A stretch of DNA of 64,000 bases from Falsiphaeobacter marinintestinus (GCF_007923355.1 NZ_VOGO01000001.1:1-64000); one strand, 5' to 3'. Numbered from the stretch's first letter, positions 54,159 through 63,641 are shown. The notes: generated from the letters alone by a model not told the origin. A program made the numbers and translations.

Positions 54159-54998
54159 ATGCGCATGTTACCCCTGTCAACGCTGGTCGCTGCCGCGCTG
54201 GCCCTGCCCGTCACGGCCCAAACCATCGACCGGATCACCGAAACCGGCGAATTGCGGTTGGGATATCGCATTGACGCAGCCCCTTTGTCTTTCGCGGATG
54301 AGGCCGGGCTGCCTGCCGGGTATTCAGTCTTGCTGTGCGCCGAGATTGCACAGGGCATCGCCAACGCGCTCAAAATGGAAGAGTTGAACGCCGACTTCTT
54401 CGCCATCTCTCCGACGGATCGGTTCGACAAGGTGGCTGCAGGCGAGATTGATTTGCTGTGTGGTGCTGCAACAATCACCCTGGGTCGACGCGCGCTGGTC
54501 GACTTTTCCATCCCGACCTTTGTTGATGGAGCCGCCCTGATGCTTCCGGCAGATGCCCCGGGCCAGTTCGCCGACCTTAAAGGCAAGCGGATCGGCGTGC
54601 GCGGCGCCACAACCACCGAAGAAGCGTTAAACAATTCCCTGACCCGGTCTGGCATAGAGGCCGAAGTTGTTGCCTTTGACGCGCATGATCAGGGCATGGA
54701 GGCCATGAAGGCGGGCGAGATTGACGCCTATTTCGCCGACCAGTCGATCTTGTTGTATCTGCAAGCCACCAGCGGCGCGCACAACGATTTCAAAGTCTCG
54801 AACGAAATCCTGAGCATCGAAAAACAAGGGCTTGCGCTGGCCCGCGGGGACACTGATTTCCGGCTGATGGTCGATAGCATCGTGTCAGAGCTCTATAAAA
54901 ACGGCAAAATGGAAGAGATCTTTGCCACAACCATGCCCGGTGCCACGGCTGGCAATGCGCTGCGGGCTCTGCATCTGATTGCGCCGACCCTGCCTTAA
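54159..54998 (+). CDS. Periplasmic amino-acid-type binding protein
   Basis: A 279-residue protein with a signal peptide (ends ALPVTAQ, about residue 20) and an ABC-type amino acid binding fold (SBP family 3): RITETGELRLGYRIDAAPLS, LCGAATITLGRRALVDFSIP and KRIGVRGATTTEEALNNSL. No permease or ATPase genes are adjacent, so it is an orphan; it could work with a remote transporter or in sensing. AAGGA precedes ATG 54159. Confidence 0.87.
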   Translation: MRMLPLSTLVAAALALPVTAQTIDRITETGELRLGYRIDAAPLSFADEAGLPAGYSVLLCAEIAQGIANALKMEELNADFFAISPTDRFDKVAAGEIDLLCGAATITLGRRALVDFSIPTFVDGAALMLPADAPGQFADLKGKRIGVRGATTTEEALNNSLTRSGIEAEVVAFDAHDQGMEAMKAGEIDAYFADQSILLYLQATSGAHNDFKVSNEILSIEKQGLALARGDTDFRLMVDSIVSELYKNGKMEEIFATTMPGATAGNALRALHLIAPTLP

Positions 54999-55077
54999 GG
55001 CATCTGGAAACGACTTGGCGATTTGCCCGGCGCACGATAGTGTCGGGCAAATGGTGTTTTTGATTTTTGGGGGCGTT

Positions 55078-55878
55078 ATGCGGCGGATCCTTTCAGGTTT
55101 AGCGATTGGTTTTTCACTTTTGAGCGCTCCGGCGGCCATTGCGGCCTCGTGTGGCAACACAAGTTCGGGGTTCGAGGCCTGGAAAGTTGATTTCGCCAAG
55201 GATGCCAAAAAGGCCGGTGTGAAATCCAAAGGTCTGCAGGCGCTGGCTCAGTCACGATACGCCACCTCAACGATCTCTGCAGACCGCAACCAGAAGAGTT
55301 TCCGCTACAGCCTTGATAAATTCATGCAGATCAGGGGCGCGGATGTGATCGTTGCGCAGGGCCGCAAACGCAAAGCCGCCAATCCTGCGTTTTTCGCCGC
55401 TCTTGAAAAGCAGTACGGCGTTCCGGCGGGCGTACTGATCGCCATTCACGGAATGGAAACCGGGTTTGGACGCTTCATGGGCGACAGCAAGGTCGTGTCG
55501 GCCATCGTAACGCTGGCCTATGATTGCCGCCGCTCCGAGTTCTTTATCCCACACGCCATAGGAGCATTGAAGCTTGTCGATCAGGGCGCGATCACCGGAA
55601 ACACCCTGGGCGCCAAACATGGTGAACTTGGGCACACCCAATTCTTGCCCGGAAATGCGCTGACTTACGGTGTTGATGGCAACGGCGACGGGCGTGTCGA
55701 TTTTTACAATCTCACGGACTCACTCGCCTCTACGGCGAACTACTTGCGCCAAAAGGGCTGGAAAAAGGGCCGCGGCTACCAGCCGGGCGAGCCAAATTTT
55801 GCAGTTCTCCAACAATGGAATGCCGCAACTGTCTACCAGCAGGCAATTGCAATCATGGGCGCACGTATCGACAAATAG
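55078..55878 (+). CDS. Lytic murein transglycosylase (MltB-like)
   Basis: A 266-residue exported enzyme (signal peptide ending SAPAAIA) that cuts peptidoglycan glycan strands. The catalytic glutamate is in AIHGMETGFGRFMGD; GELGHTQFLPGNAL and DFYNLTDSLASTANYLRQKG are typical of the SLT_2 family. I took ATG 55078 so that the protein starts at the signal peptide. It follows the binding protein gene by 79 bases. Confidence 0.9.
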   Translation: MRRILSGLAIGFSLLSAPAAIAASCGNTSSGFEAWKVDFAKDAKKAGVKSKGLQALAQSRYATSTISADRNQKSFRYSLDKFMQIRGADVIVAQGRKRKAANPAFFAALEKQYGVPAGVLIAIHGMETGFGRFMGDSKVVSAIVTLAYDCRRSEFFIPHAIGALKLVDQGAITGNTLGAKHGELGHTQFLPGNALTYGVDGNGDGRVDFYNLTDSLASTANYLRQKGWKKGRGYQPGEPNFAVLQQWNAATVYQQAIAIMGARIDK

Positions 55879-56085
55879 TCCGTTTGGTATCAAACGGATT
55901 TTGGCCGCAGTCCCGCCCCATTCCGAACACAAACTGACGAATTCTCCTTAAAATTGTAGATTTCGGGTCTCTAAGCGATGCCCAGGCCACCTGATTTCGC
56001 CCACAACTTTCTGTGATTGGGCCAAACTTTCTCCCCAATTCGCCTCTAGATTGAGTGGTAAGCCCAAATCTCAAGGAGGCGAACT

Positions 56086-56997
56086 ATGACACAAACTGAC
56101 AGATATCACGGCGGCTTGATCTACGCTGGCAGACTTGAAAACGCATTGGACCGGTTTTGCAGGATCGTGGCCTCCACTTTGGAAGACTACGGTCATCAGG
56201 TCGAACGTCAAACGGTGCTGGATGACTCACTGGCCCGCGTGGTGACCAGCCAGTACATGATCAAAATGACGCTGGCACCCTGGGGCAATGGTCGTGCTCA
56301 TATCCACCGCAGCGCGACCTTGGATCAGGTGGCCGGGTTGAAACCCCGCCCCCGCCCGTCAGCGGCCAAAGAAGAAAACCGCATCGAATTCGTAATCACC
56401 CCTGTGGCACCGGGCGAAGAAGACCGCGAAGTTACAGAACTGATGCTGGTCGTCATGCTGTACCGGATGGTCGATGCATTGCCCGTCAAACAGATCGAAT
56501 GGCTTGATCCCGCAACTGTTCTGAGCGTCGAACAGTTCCTCAGCGCCTTCACCAACATTTCGCCGCGCCGCGTGCGCAGCCGGCAAGAGATCATGGAGCC
56601 GGAAAGCCGGCGCTTTGCCTCGGTCGACGACACCGAACCTGGTCTGGCCATGCAATGCGAAGCAATCCTTGGCCGTTCGCCTTATGCGGGGCAGGAAGGC
56701 ATCATTGAGCTGACCGATCAAGAGGCGCTTGCCCTTGCCTACCGCAAAGATCCACGCCCCGATGAACTGGCCGATGGTGAAGACCGGCCAAGCGATGTGC
56801 GCCGACTGGCAACCTGGGGCATGACCGGCATGATCGCCTTCCTGTCCGCGCCTGTCGCGGCCTCGGTCGTGGCCGTCAATCTGGCCCGTGGCGAAGACTT
56901 TCGGCTCAACACACAGGTTCTGTCCCTGACAGGATGCCTTGCCACGCTGCAAGGAACAGGAATGCTGGAAAGCGCGGTCGCCTACCTGCCGCTCTGA
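56086..56997 (+). CDS. Conserved hypothetical protein
   Basis: I do not recognise a family. The 303-residue protein has no signal peptide. Two moderately hydrophobic stretches lie near the end (about 243-260, GMTGMIAFLSAPVAASVVAV, and 275-290), an earlier helix is LMLVVMLYRMVDAL (about 119-132), and the middle is charged. AAGGAGGCGAACT gives a strong ribosome site, and codon use is like that of the neighbours, so it is a real gene. It stands alone between a transglycosylase gene and a convergent DUF3445 gene. Confidence 0.8.
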   Translation: MTQTDRYHGGLIYAGRLENALDRFCRIVASTLEDYGHQVERQTVLDDSLARVVTSQYMIKMTLAPWGNGRAHIHRSATLDQVAGLKPRPRPSAAKEENRIEFVITPVAPGEEDREVTELMLVVMLYRMVDALPVKQIEWLDPATVLSVEQFLSAFTNISPRRVRSRQEIMEPESRRFASVDDTEPGLAMQCEAILGRSPYAGQEGIIELTDQEALALAYRKDPRPDELADGEDRPSDVRRLATWGMTGMIAFLSAPVAASVVAVNLARGEDFRLNTQVLSLTGCLATLQGTGMLESAVAYLPL

Positions 56998-57047
56998 TCC
57001 AAAGATTTATTGAGTGCACCCGGGCTGAAAAGCCAGGGCGTTAACAG

Positions 57048-57067
57048 CCCGGCCGTTGTTGGCCGGG
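57048..57067. terminator. Hairpin between convergent genes
   Basis: CCCGGCC and GGCCGGG form a perfect seven-pair stem with a GTTGTT loop, between the ends of the hypothetical gene (56997) and the DUF3445 gene (57078). There is no T-run, so termination is probably weak. Confidence 0.45.
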
Positions 57068-57077
57068 TCGTCCCGTT

Positions 57078-57809
57078 TCAGACTTGCACCAAATCCGCGC
57101 GTGCCAGAACATAGGTGTGAATTGAAAACACCACCGCCCCCGTGTTGGGCAAACGCAGAACGGATTGCCGTTCGCTTCTCATGAAATCTGCTTTCGGCGC
57201 ATCCGGAACGTCTCTGACGTCAGACGCACGGCGTGGCTGGAACAATTCGGCATCTGCATACCACAAAGCATTGAACCGCCACAGCGGACGACCGGCTTGA
57301 ACCCCGTCGAATAACCTCTGCACCCGCGCCGCGATATTCGCGTCATAACTGTCGACAGGGTCATGGATCCCGATCAGGGGCCGCATGAATTTCTCGCTCA
57401 GTGTCCAGCTGGCCGGAAAACACAAAACGGCAGCCGTCAGCACATGTTCATCGCCGCGTTTCTGCAAAATGCAGAAATCTTCCTGGACCAGCCGGCCCAA
57501 AGTCCCCATCGGATCCGCACGATCAAGTCTCACCTCACCACCATCCGGGCGACGAACCGTGTTGCCAGAGTCGGGGTATGTGTGCGACATGACCAGATCC
57601 AGCAACTCCTCGGCGGCCTCTCGCGCGGTTTCGTCCGTGGCCAGAACCGCATCTCGGTGATCGCGCAACAGCGCGTCACGCCGCGCCATCTGCGCCCCGA
57701 AAGCGTCATCCCGGATCAGCCAATCTGACATCTCAAGCGGCTGGATGCCCGGCAAGGGTCGCGGAGAGAGCGGGTCATAAGGGATCGAGCGCTGCAAAAT
57801 GTCAGTCAT
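57078..57809 (-). CDS. DUF3445 haem-dependent oxidative N-demethylase family protein
   Basis: A 243-residue protein of the DUF3445 family, related to a subunit of dimethylamine monooxygenase. Matching segments are LVQEDFCILQKRGDEHVLTA, CFPASWTLSEKFMRPLIGIH and the HDPVDSYD turn, with histidines that could bind haem. No other subunit genes of that complex are next to it, so its own substrate is unclear. It is divergent from dddP with 126 bases between them. Confidence 0.8.
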   Translation of the reverse strand: MTDILQRSIPYDPLSPRPLPGIQPLEMSDWLIRDDAFGAQMARRDALLRDHRDAVLATDETAREAAEELLDLVMSHTYPDSGNTVRRPDGGEVRLDRADPMGTLGRLVQEDFCILQKRGDEHVLTAAVLCFPASWTLSEKFMRPLIGIHDPVDSYDANIAARVQRLFDGVQAGRPLWRFNALWYADAELFQPRRASDVRDVPDAPKADFMRSERQSVLRLPNTGAVVFSIHTYVLARADLVQV

Positions 57810-57935
57810 GCCTGCGCCTTACCAAAACCGGCTGGCCCTGTCGGCAAAAAAACGACATCACATCAGGTCGTTTCCGGAACGGCAACCTCAGAAATGCCCG
57901 GACAAACTGATCGCGTTAACTGACGGGAGGCTGAC

Positions 57936-59279
57936 ATGAACAACCATTTCCGGGACACCCGAAAAATCGACCCGACGCGCGGGGCGACATTGGGCGACGG
58001 AACCCCGAATGACAGCAACCGGATCGAAATCGGCCCGACCCGGTTGGCGTTTGGGGAATGGGCCGCCGCCGGACTGGAACTGCCCAACCTTCAGGCCATG
58101 CGAGAATACCGCTGGCAGCGACTGACTCAGCACATCATCGACCGCGACTTTGCCGGTTTGCTCATGTTCGACCCGCTCAACATCCGCTACGCGACCGATT
58201 CCACCAACATGCAGTTGTGGAACACCCACAATCCGTTTCGTGCAGTCCTGCTGTGCGCTGACGGCCATATGGTGATCTGGGATTACAAGAACGCTCCGTT
58301 CCTCAGTTCTTTCAACCCGCTGGTACGCGAGGTCCGAACCGGCGCCGATCTGTTCTATTTCGACCGGGGCGACAAGGTCGACATCGCAGCAGATGCGTTT
58401 TCGAACGAGGTCCGTGAATTGCTGGCCGAACATGCAGGCGGAAACACCCGGCTTGCCGTCGACAAGATCATGCTGCACGGCCTGCGCGCGCTGGAAGCGC
58501 AGGGCTTTGAGATCATGGAAGGCGAAGAAGTCACCGAAAAATCCCGGTCCGTCAAAGGCCCCGATGAAATCCTCGCGATGCGCTGCGCCTCGCATGCCTG
58601 CGAAGCGGCGATGTATGAAATGGAACATTTTGCCCGCAAAAACGTTCCCCTTGGCAACACCTCCGAGGATGATATCTGGGCGGTCCTGCACGCCGAAAAC
58701 ATCCGGCGCGGCGGTGAATGGATCGAAACGCGCCTGCTGTCTTCGGGCCAGCGCACCAACCCGTGGTTTCAGGAATGTGGGCCTCGAATCGTGCAAAACA
58801 ACGAAATCGTTGCCTTTGACACTGATCTGGTCGGCTCTTACGGCATCTGCGTCGACATCTCGCGCACATGGTGGGTCGGCGATGAAAAACCGCGCGACGA
58901 CATGGTCTATGCCATGCGCCACGCGCACGAACACATCATGACCAATATGGAGATGCTGCGCCCCGGCGTAACGATCCCCGAACTTACCGCCAATGCCCAC
59001 AGACTGGATGACAAGTTTCAGGCCCAGAAATACGGCTGCCTGATGCATGGCGTCGGCCTGTGCGATGAATGGCCCCTTGTCACCTACCCTGACAAGGCCG
59101 TGCCGGGCGCCTTCGACTATGCGCTGGAACCCGGTATGGTCCTGTGCGTCGAGGCCGCAGTGGGCGAAGTCGGCGGTGACTTTTCGATCAAGCTTGAGGA
59201 TCAGGTGCTGATCACCGAAGACGGCTATGAAAACCTGTCCAAATACCCGTTCGACCCGGCCCTTATGGGGACGGCATAA
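57936..59279 (+). CDS. dddP: DMSP lyase DddP
   Basis: It cleaves DMSP to dimethyl sulfide and acrylate. A 447-residue M24 (creatinase-like) fold protein. The metal ligands known from DddP structures occur at the same residue numbers: Asp295, Asp297, Asp307, His371, Glu406 and Glu421, and the proposed catalytic Asp377 is present (HGVGLCDEW). The N-terminus RKIDPTRGATLGDGTPND is diagnostic for DddP over other M24 proteins. GGGAGG precedes the ATG. With dmdA and acuI at 13-15 kb, the organism has both DMSP fates. Confidence 0.96.
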   Translation: MNNHFRDTRKIDPTRGATLGDGTPNDSNRIEIGPTRLAFGEWAAAGLELPNLQAMREYRWQRLTQHIIDRDFAGLLMFDPLNIRYATDSTNMQLWNTHNPFRAVLLCADGHMVIWDYKNAPFLSSFNPLVREVRTGADLFYFDRGDKVDIAADAFSNEVRELLAEHAGGNTRLAVDKIMLHGLRALEAQGFEIMEGEEVTEKSRSVKGPDEILAMRCASHACEAAMYEMEHFARKNVPLGNTSEDDIWAVLHAENIRRGGEWIETRLLSSGQRTNPWFQECGPRIVQNNEIVAFDTDLVGSYGICVDISRTWWVGDEKPRDDMVYAMRHAHEHIMTNMEMLRPGVTIPELTANAHRLDDKFQAQKYGCLMHGVGLCDEWPLVTYPDKAVPGAFDYALEPGMVLCVEAAVGEVGGDFSIKLEDQVLITEDGYENLSKYPFDPALMGTA

Positions 59280-60141
59280 GCGAAACCGTCGCCAGCACGC
59301 CAAAATGGTCTGACCCCAGTCGTGGGCGACGCTGAGACGTGCCGCCGCCGGGTGCCAAAACGTGATCGATCAACAATGGCACACGCCTGATGATCAGGGT
59401 CGAACCATCGCTGACCGCAATCAGCGTTTTGCTCGCGCGTTGAACGCGGCCCACTGCACTGCTCCACGGCACCATGTTGAAGTCGCCCCCCAAAACTATG
59501 GGAGCGTCCAGCCCCTCAAGAATTGGCAAAAGACTCTCCAATTGATCACGCTGGCGATACGGCCACGGCCAATGCAAGTGAAGCGACACCAGCCACAACG
59601 GACCCTCCGGACCAACCACCTTGATCGCAGCCATACCGCGCCCCTGGCTGCAAATCGGATCAACATTGGCGGGCGGCAAGGACGTCAGAACCGCCGCCCC
59701 GCTTTTTTGTGAAAACGCACAATGAACCTGTGTCGGATAGCTGTCCTTCAACGCGTCCAAAATGGGCTCATTTGCAGTCGACACTTCCTGAAGTGTGACG
59801 ATCTCGGCCCTGGCCACACGGATGTCTTCCGCCACGGTTTCTATTTGGGGATTCCGATACCACAGGTTCTTTTGATACACAGTGGTCTGGTGATCGGGAA
59901 ATCTGAGCCCCGGCATGGCAAGGATCAAACCAATCCCCGAAAGTGCACTCAAGGGCACCGCCACCCCAGTCAGCCTCCACATCCAGCGCATCGGTACGAT
60001 AGCAAACAAGATCAGCGTCACGACGGCCAAAGGCAGCCGAAACACGGCCAAAGAATCCCCAAGCGGATGCACCCGCCCCAGAAAACTGGCCACAAGAACG
60101 AGTAACGCAATCGCCGCCAGAACCTGCCCTGCTCTCACCAT
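59263..60141 (-). CDS. Endonuclease/exonuclease/phosphatase-family membrane protein
   Basis: A 292-residue protein with three N-terminal membrane helices (about residues 5-20, 32-48, 56-72). A domain of the EEP fold follows: EIVTLQEVSTANEPILDALK, PLWLVSLHLHWPW, GGDFNMVPWSSAV and the final SDHFGVLATV. The catalytic domain would face the periplasm. Nucleic acid, phosphoinositide-like or other phosphodiester substrates are all possible. The gene overlaps the end of dddP by 17 bases in convergent orientation. Confidence 0.85.
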   Translation of the reverse strand: MVRAGQVLAAIALLVLVASFLGRVHPLGDSLAVFRLPLAVVTLILFAIVPMRWMWRLTGVAVPLSALSGIGLILAMPGLRFPDHQTTVYQKNLWYRNPQIETVAEDIRVARAEIVTLQEVSTANEPILDALKDSYPTQVHCAFSQKSGAAVLTSLPPANVDPICSQGRGMAAIKVVGPEGPLWLVSLHLHWPWPYRQRDQLESLLPILEGLDAPIVLGGDFNMVPWSSAVGRVQRASKTLIAVSDGSTLIIRRVPLLIDHVLAPGGGTSQRRPRLGSDHFGVLATVSLMPSP

Positions 60142-60225
60142 TCCGTGACCCTCCTGACACACAGCTATGATGGGCGCGGAACCCACCTTACCTTCCCAAA
60201 AGCGGACAGCCACAAGGAGCCTGCC

Positions 60226-61437
60226 ATGCCGACAAAACGCCTGACCTTTCCCGGCCATGATGGCCAGATGCTGGCCGCACGACTGGATCTGCCCAGCGGT
60301 CCGCATCTTGCCACAGCCCTCTTCGCGCATTGCTTTACCTGTTCAAAGGACATTTTTGCAGCAAGGCGCATATCCGCGCGCTTGGCCGCAATGGGTGTCG
60401 CTGTTTTACGCTTTGACTTCACCGGTCTTGGGCATTCCGAGGGCGAATTTGCCAACACGACCTTTACTTCCAATGTCGGCGATCTGACCGCTGCAGCCCG
60501 GTATCTGGATGGCGAAGGCATGGCCCCGTCGCTTTTGATCGGGCATTCTCTGGGCGGGGCCGCCGTTTTGAAAGCGCGGGCCGATATCGCGTCGGTCCGC
60601 GCCGTCGTCACCCTGAATGCCCCCTTCGACCCCGGCCACGTGACCCACAATTTCGGCGCGGCGCTTGAAACCATTGCCGACACCGGCGAATCCGAGGTGT
60701 GCCTTGGCGGACGCCCCTTCCGCATCCGCAAATCCTTTGTCGATGACGTGTCCGCCGAAAACCTTGCCCCCGCTATCGCAAATCTTCATGCCGCCCTACT
60801 GGTCATGCACGCCCCCCGGGACGAAACCGTCAGCATCGACAACGCCTCGCAGATTTTCGTCGCCGCCAAACACCCCAAGAGCTTTGTCACGCTGGACGAT
60901 GCCGATCACCTGATTTCGCGTGCAGAAGACGCCGAATACGCCGCCGATGTCATTGCGGCCTGGGTTGGGCGCTATGTCGATCTGCGCGCCCCGGCCCCTC
61001 CACCAGGTGCCCCCGAAGGCATCGTGCGCGTGACCGAGGCAGACGCCAACGGCTTCCTGCAAGACATTCAGGCGGGTCCCCATCATCACGCAATCGCGGA
61101 CGAACCTGAATCCTATGGCGGCACAGATCGCGGCATGTCGCCCTATGGCTTTGTCGCCTCGGGCCTTGGCGCCTGCACGTCGATGACCATGCGCATGTAT
61201 GCCCGGCGCAAGGGCTGGCCGGTCACGGGCATCCAGGTGGATGTGAGCCACAATAAGGTTCACGCGCAGGATGCAGGACCCGGCGGACAGGGCAAAATCG
61301 ACCTCTTCACCCGCAAGATCCGGCTTGAGGGCAACCTGAGCGACGAACAGCGTCAGAAGCTATTGGAAATCGCCGATAAATGCCCCGTTCACCGCACATT
61401 GGAACACGGCGCAAAGGTCGAAACCGAGCTGGTATGA
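60226..61437 (+). CDS. Alpha/beta hydrolase fused to OsmC-like domain
   Basis: A 403-residue fusion. Residues 1-255 form an alpha/beta hydrolase with nucleophile Ser in LLIGHSLGGAAVLKARA and acid/base residues in MHAPRDETVS and LDDADHLIS. Residues about 260-403 form an OsmC-like peroxide-reducing domain with its first cysteine in SGLGACTSMTMRMYARRKGW and the second in ADKCPVHRTLEHG. The combination is common in proteobacteria, and the natural substrate is not known. AAGGAG precedes ATG 60226. Confidence 0.9.
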   Translation: MPTKRLTFPGHDGQMLAARLDLPSGPHLATALFAHCFTCSKDIFAARRISARLAAMGVAVLRFDFTGLGHSEGEFANTTFTSNVGDLTAAARYLDGEGMAPSLLIGHSLGGAAVLKARADIASVRAVVTLNAPFDPGHVTHNFGAALETIADTGESEVCLGGRPFRIRKSFVDDVSAENLAPAIANLHAALLVMHAPRDETVSIDNASQIFVAAKHPKSFVTLDDADHLISRAEDAEYAADVIAAWVGRYVDLRAPAPPPGAPEGIVRVTEADANGFLQDIQAGPHHHAIADEPESYGGTDRGMSPYGFVASGLGACTSMTMRMYARRKGWPVTGIQVDVSHNKVHAQDAGPGGQGKIDLFTRKIRLEGNLSDEQRQKLLEIADKCPVHRTLEHGAKVETELV

Positions 61438-61486
61438 CTGTCGCGCGCCCACGCCGATCGATGGCACAGGCGCGTGACATCAGACC

Positions 61487-61747
61487 TTAGCGTGGCCGCG
61501 GGCGATGGATCGGAGGCCGGGCAACCGGCGGACGCGCAATCGGATGTTCCGGGCGCGGCGGACGGTTGGTTGGCGGTGGAGGTGGGCGATACCCGGGGCG
61601 ATCATGCCAATAGTAATCGTTCCACATCATCGAGTCATAATACACCGACCCGCCGGTCGACACTGCTGTCGGATCACAGGCGGAAACGGTCAGGGTCCCT
61701 CCGGCAAGGGCGGTGGCGAGGATAAATTTGCGCATGTTCATCATCAT
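61487..61747 (-). CDS. Small proline-rich putative lipoprotein
   Basis: An 86-residue protein. The N-terminal hydrophobic stretch ends in LTVSACD, a lipoprotein-type signal with the lipid-bearing cysteine near residue 24. The rest is rich in Pro, Arg and Tyr (PPPPPTNRPPRPEHPIARPP), suggesting an extended envelope-associated tail. Translation could start at any of four clustered ATGs after AGGGGGTAGG. Nine bases separate it from the upstream exported protein gene. I do not recognise the family. Confidence 0.6.
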   Translation of the reverse strand: MMMNMRKFILATALAGGTLTVSACDPTAVSTGGSVYYDSMMWNDYYWHDRPGYRPPPPPTNRPPRPEHPIARPPVARPPIHRPRPR

Positions 61748-61755
61748 CCTACCCC

Positions 61756-62322
61756 CTATTCCGCTGCTCTGAACGATGCAAAAATGCTGTTCACATCCGC
61801 CACCAGATCCGGGTTCACCCCGTTCTCCAACACGGTAACACTGACCGCCATCCGCCCGTTCGGCAGATCAATCATGACAGCGGAAAACGACACCCCGCGA
61901 CCGTTGCGCCGCCCCGTGCCCGACACTGATCGCGCCGACCGCCCGCCAATTGTCAGCGATTTGCTGCCAGACGCCGTGGCGTCCTGCACCAGATGCGGAC
62001 CTATTTCGCGCAAGTAGTCTTCGGCCTCGGCAAAGTTGGACACGCCCAAGGGCGATACAAAGCCCATCCACACATGCGGCTCTGACGATGGCTCCAGCCC
62101 GATCACCCGAACGACCTCGCGCGATGCGTCATCTCCCGGTGCTGTCAGGTCGCGTGGGCCTCCGGCCCGTACGGTCCAGAAATCCGGCGCGCTCAGATGA
62201 AACAACGCCCGACTGCCTTCGGTATAGGTCACTGGCATGTCGGCATAGGCCACCCCGGTCGAGGCGCCCAGTGTCAGGGCCGCCGCAAAAAGCGCTGCCC
62301 CGGATCGAATAGGCATCTGCAT
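61756..62322 (-). CDS. Exported protein of unknown function
   Basis: A 188-residue protein with a signal peptide (LFAAALTLGASTGVAYA, cleavage about residue 27). The mature part is mixed alpha/beta without cysteines. Segments such as FHLSAPDFWTVRAGGPRDL, ASGSKSLTIGGRSARSVSGT and VADVNSIFASFRAAE resemble small periplasmic proteins of Rhodobacterales with no assigned role. GGAGGGG lies just upstream of the ATG. Confidence 0.7.
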   Translation of the reverse strand: MQMPIRSGAALFAAALTLGASTGVAYADMPVTYTEGSRALFHLSAPDFWTVRAGGPRDLTAPGDDASREVVRVIGLEPSSEPHVWMGFVSPLGVSNFAEAEDYLREIGPHLVQDATASGSKSLTIGGRSARSVSGTGRRNGRGVSFSAVMIDLPNGRMAVSVTVLENGVNPDLVADVNSIFASFRAAE

Positions 62323-62446
62323 GATTGCCCCTCCTGGAATTATCGTTGCCCCAACACTGCCGGGGGATCAGAGGCATGTAAAGCCAAGCAATCTGATAGC
62401 AACTGTCATTGCCTTTGCCCGCCCCCCGCACAGGCCGACCAGGCAC

Positions 62447-62477
62447 AAAAAAACCCGGGGCACGAAGGCCCCGGGTT
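62447..62477 (-). terminator. Terminator after bioY
   Basis: CCCGGGGC and GCCCCGGG form an eight-pair stem with a six-base loop. On the minus strand seven T follow. It lies 25 bases after the bioY stop. Confidence 0.9.
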
Positions 62478-62501
62478 GATCTCATCTTAGTCTGAAATGG
62501 G

Positions 62502-63101
62502 TCAGTCGCGGGCGTTGCCCACCATTTTCCACAGCGCAGGCAACAACACAGCGGCCAGCGCCAGCTTGATCGCGTCACCCAGCAGGAACGGCGTCAGACC
62601 CCATTGCAGGATCGGCTTGTCCCAACCGTAAAGCGTGCCCAACCACAAAAGACCCGGCACATAGATCAGCGCATTGCCGATCACCAGCGCCAGCGCCATC
62701 TTGATCGGAGAGCGATCCCAACCGCGTGCAGCCAAAGCGCCCAGCGCGACCGTGGCCAGCACATAACCAACAAGGTAGCCGCCTGTGCCACCCATCATGT
62801 ACTCCAGACCGAATTTTTCAGCTGACGACCCGGCGAACACATCAAAGCCCAGCGCACCGACCAGCATATAGCCAAAGATCGTTGCCAGCCCCAGACGCGT
62901 GCCATAAGCGGCCCCGATCGACAGCACGGCAAACGTGCCCATGGTGATCGGCACCGGCCACATCGGCACTTTGATCTTGGCCGCGATCGCCAGTGCGACA
63001 ACGCCCAACAGCACCAAAGCAACCTGTTTTACGCGTAGTGCAGCACCCTGTTGCGGGCCCAGCACCTCTGCCAGAACGGGGGTCGTAACGGCTTGAGTCA
63101 T
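62502..63101 (-). CDS. bioY: Biotin transporter substrate-specific component BioY
   Basis: A 199-residue S-component of an ECF-type biotin uptake system, with six membrane helices. The biotin-type motifs are KVPMWPVPITMGTFAVLSIG and YMMGGTGGYLVGYVLATVAL. ATG 63101 follows AAAGGAAG. No bioM or bioN genes are next to it; a lone BioY can work alone or with distant partners. No BioR-type TTATnTATAA box was seen upstream. Confidence 0.93.
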   Translation of the reverse strand: MTQAVTTPVLAEVLGPQQGAALRVKQVALVLLGVVALAIAAKIKVPMWPVPITMGTFAVLSIGAAYGTRLGLATIFGYMLVGALGFDVFAGSSAEKFGLEYMMGGTGGYLVGYVLATVALGALAARGWDRSPIKMALALVIGNALIYVPGLLWLGTLYGWDKPILQWGLTPFLLGDAIKLALAAVLLPALWKMVGNARD

Positions 63102-63215
63102 GTTTTCTTCCTTTGGTTCGCCTGTTTCTCGATTGCCCGAATATCTGCCGCATATGCTGCAATGCCGCAAGCAAGTTTTGCGATTGCAGCATCCCTCCAA
63201 ACAGGACCCGGCATT

Positions 63216-63641
63216 TTAACGGGTGAACGTCGTCACCATCAGGTAATCTTTGCGCGGTCCGGACACCCGCCAGCGGGCGTCCCACCGGGGCCACTGCGAA
63301 AAATCATACCGGCCTTCATACAGGTCGGGCGCACAGTGATGCGTATCCGCGCTAAACGGATCCTCCAGCCGGATGGCATGAAACGGCGTTCCGTCAGCAA
63401 ACAGAACCTGCACCTGCTGCCCTACCCCGTGCCACAGGTACCGGCGTGTTCCGGTGATCGCGGTCTGGCCGGGCACATCCAGAACCAGTTCTTCGTCATA
63501 GATCAACCGGTCCGCCCCATCCGGCGTAAAACGCGCTGACCCAGCACCTGAAATGACCTGCCCGGCCGCCCGATCGCGGATCTGGCGTTGCACCTGCCAT
63601 GTGCCCGAAAACGCATCCATCCTGTCAGGTCCTGTGACCAT
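63216..63641 (-). CDS. DUF6314 family protein
   Basis: A small beta-rich protein of about 140 residues: MDAFSGTWQVQRQIRDRAAG at the start, then LFADGTPFHAIRLEDPFSAD, HHCAPDLYEGRYDF and the end GPRKDYLMVTTFTR, as in the DUF6314 family of unknown function. I took ATG 63641 (AGGA upstream); ATG 63620 is equally possible. The longer open frame to 63998 is antisense to the next gene. Confidence 0.75.
   Translation of the reverse strand: MVTGPDRMDAFSGTWQVQRQIRDRAAGQVISGAGSARFTPDGADRLIYDEELVLDVPGQTAITGTRRYLWHGVGQQVQVLFADGTPFHAIRLEDPFSADTHHCAPDLYEGRYDFSQWPRWDARWRVSGPRKDYLMVTTFTR

Noticed and set aside
63102-63215. BioR box upstream of bioY
   Set aside because: No TTATnTATAA-like palindrome is present; only loose AT-rich fragments were seen.
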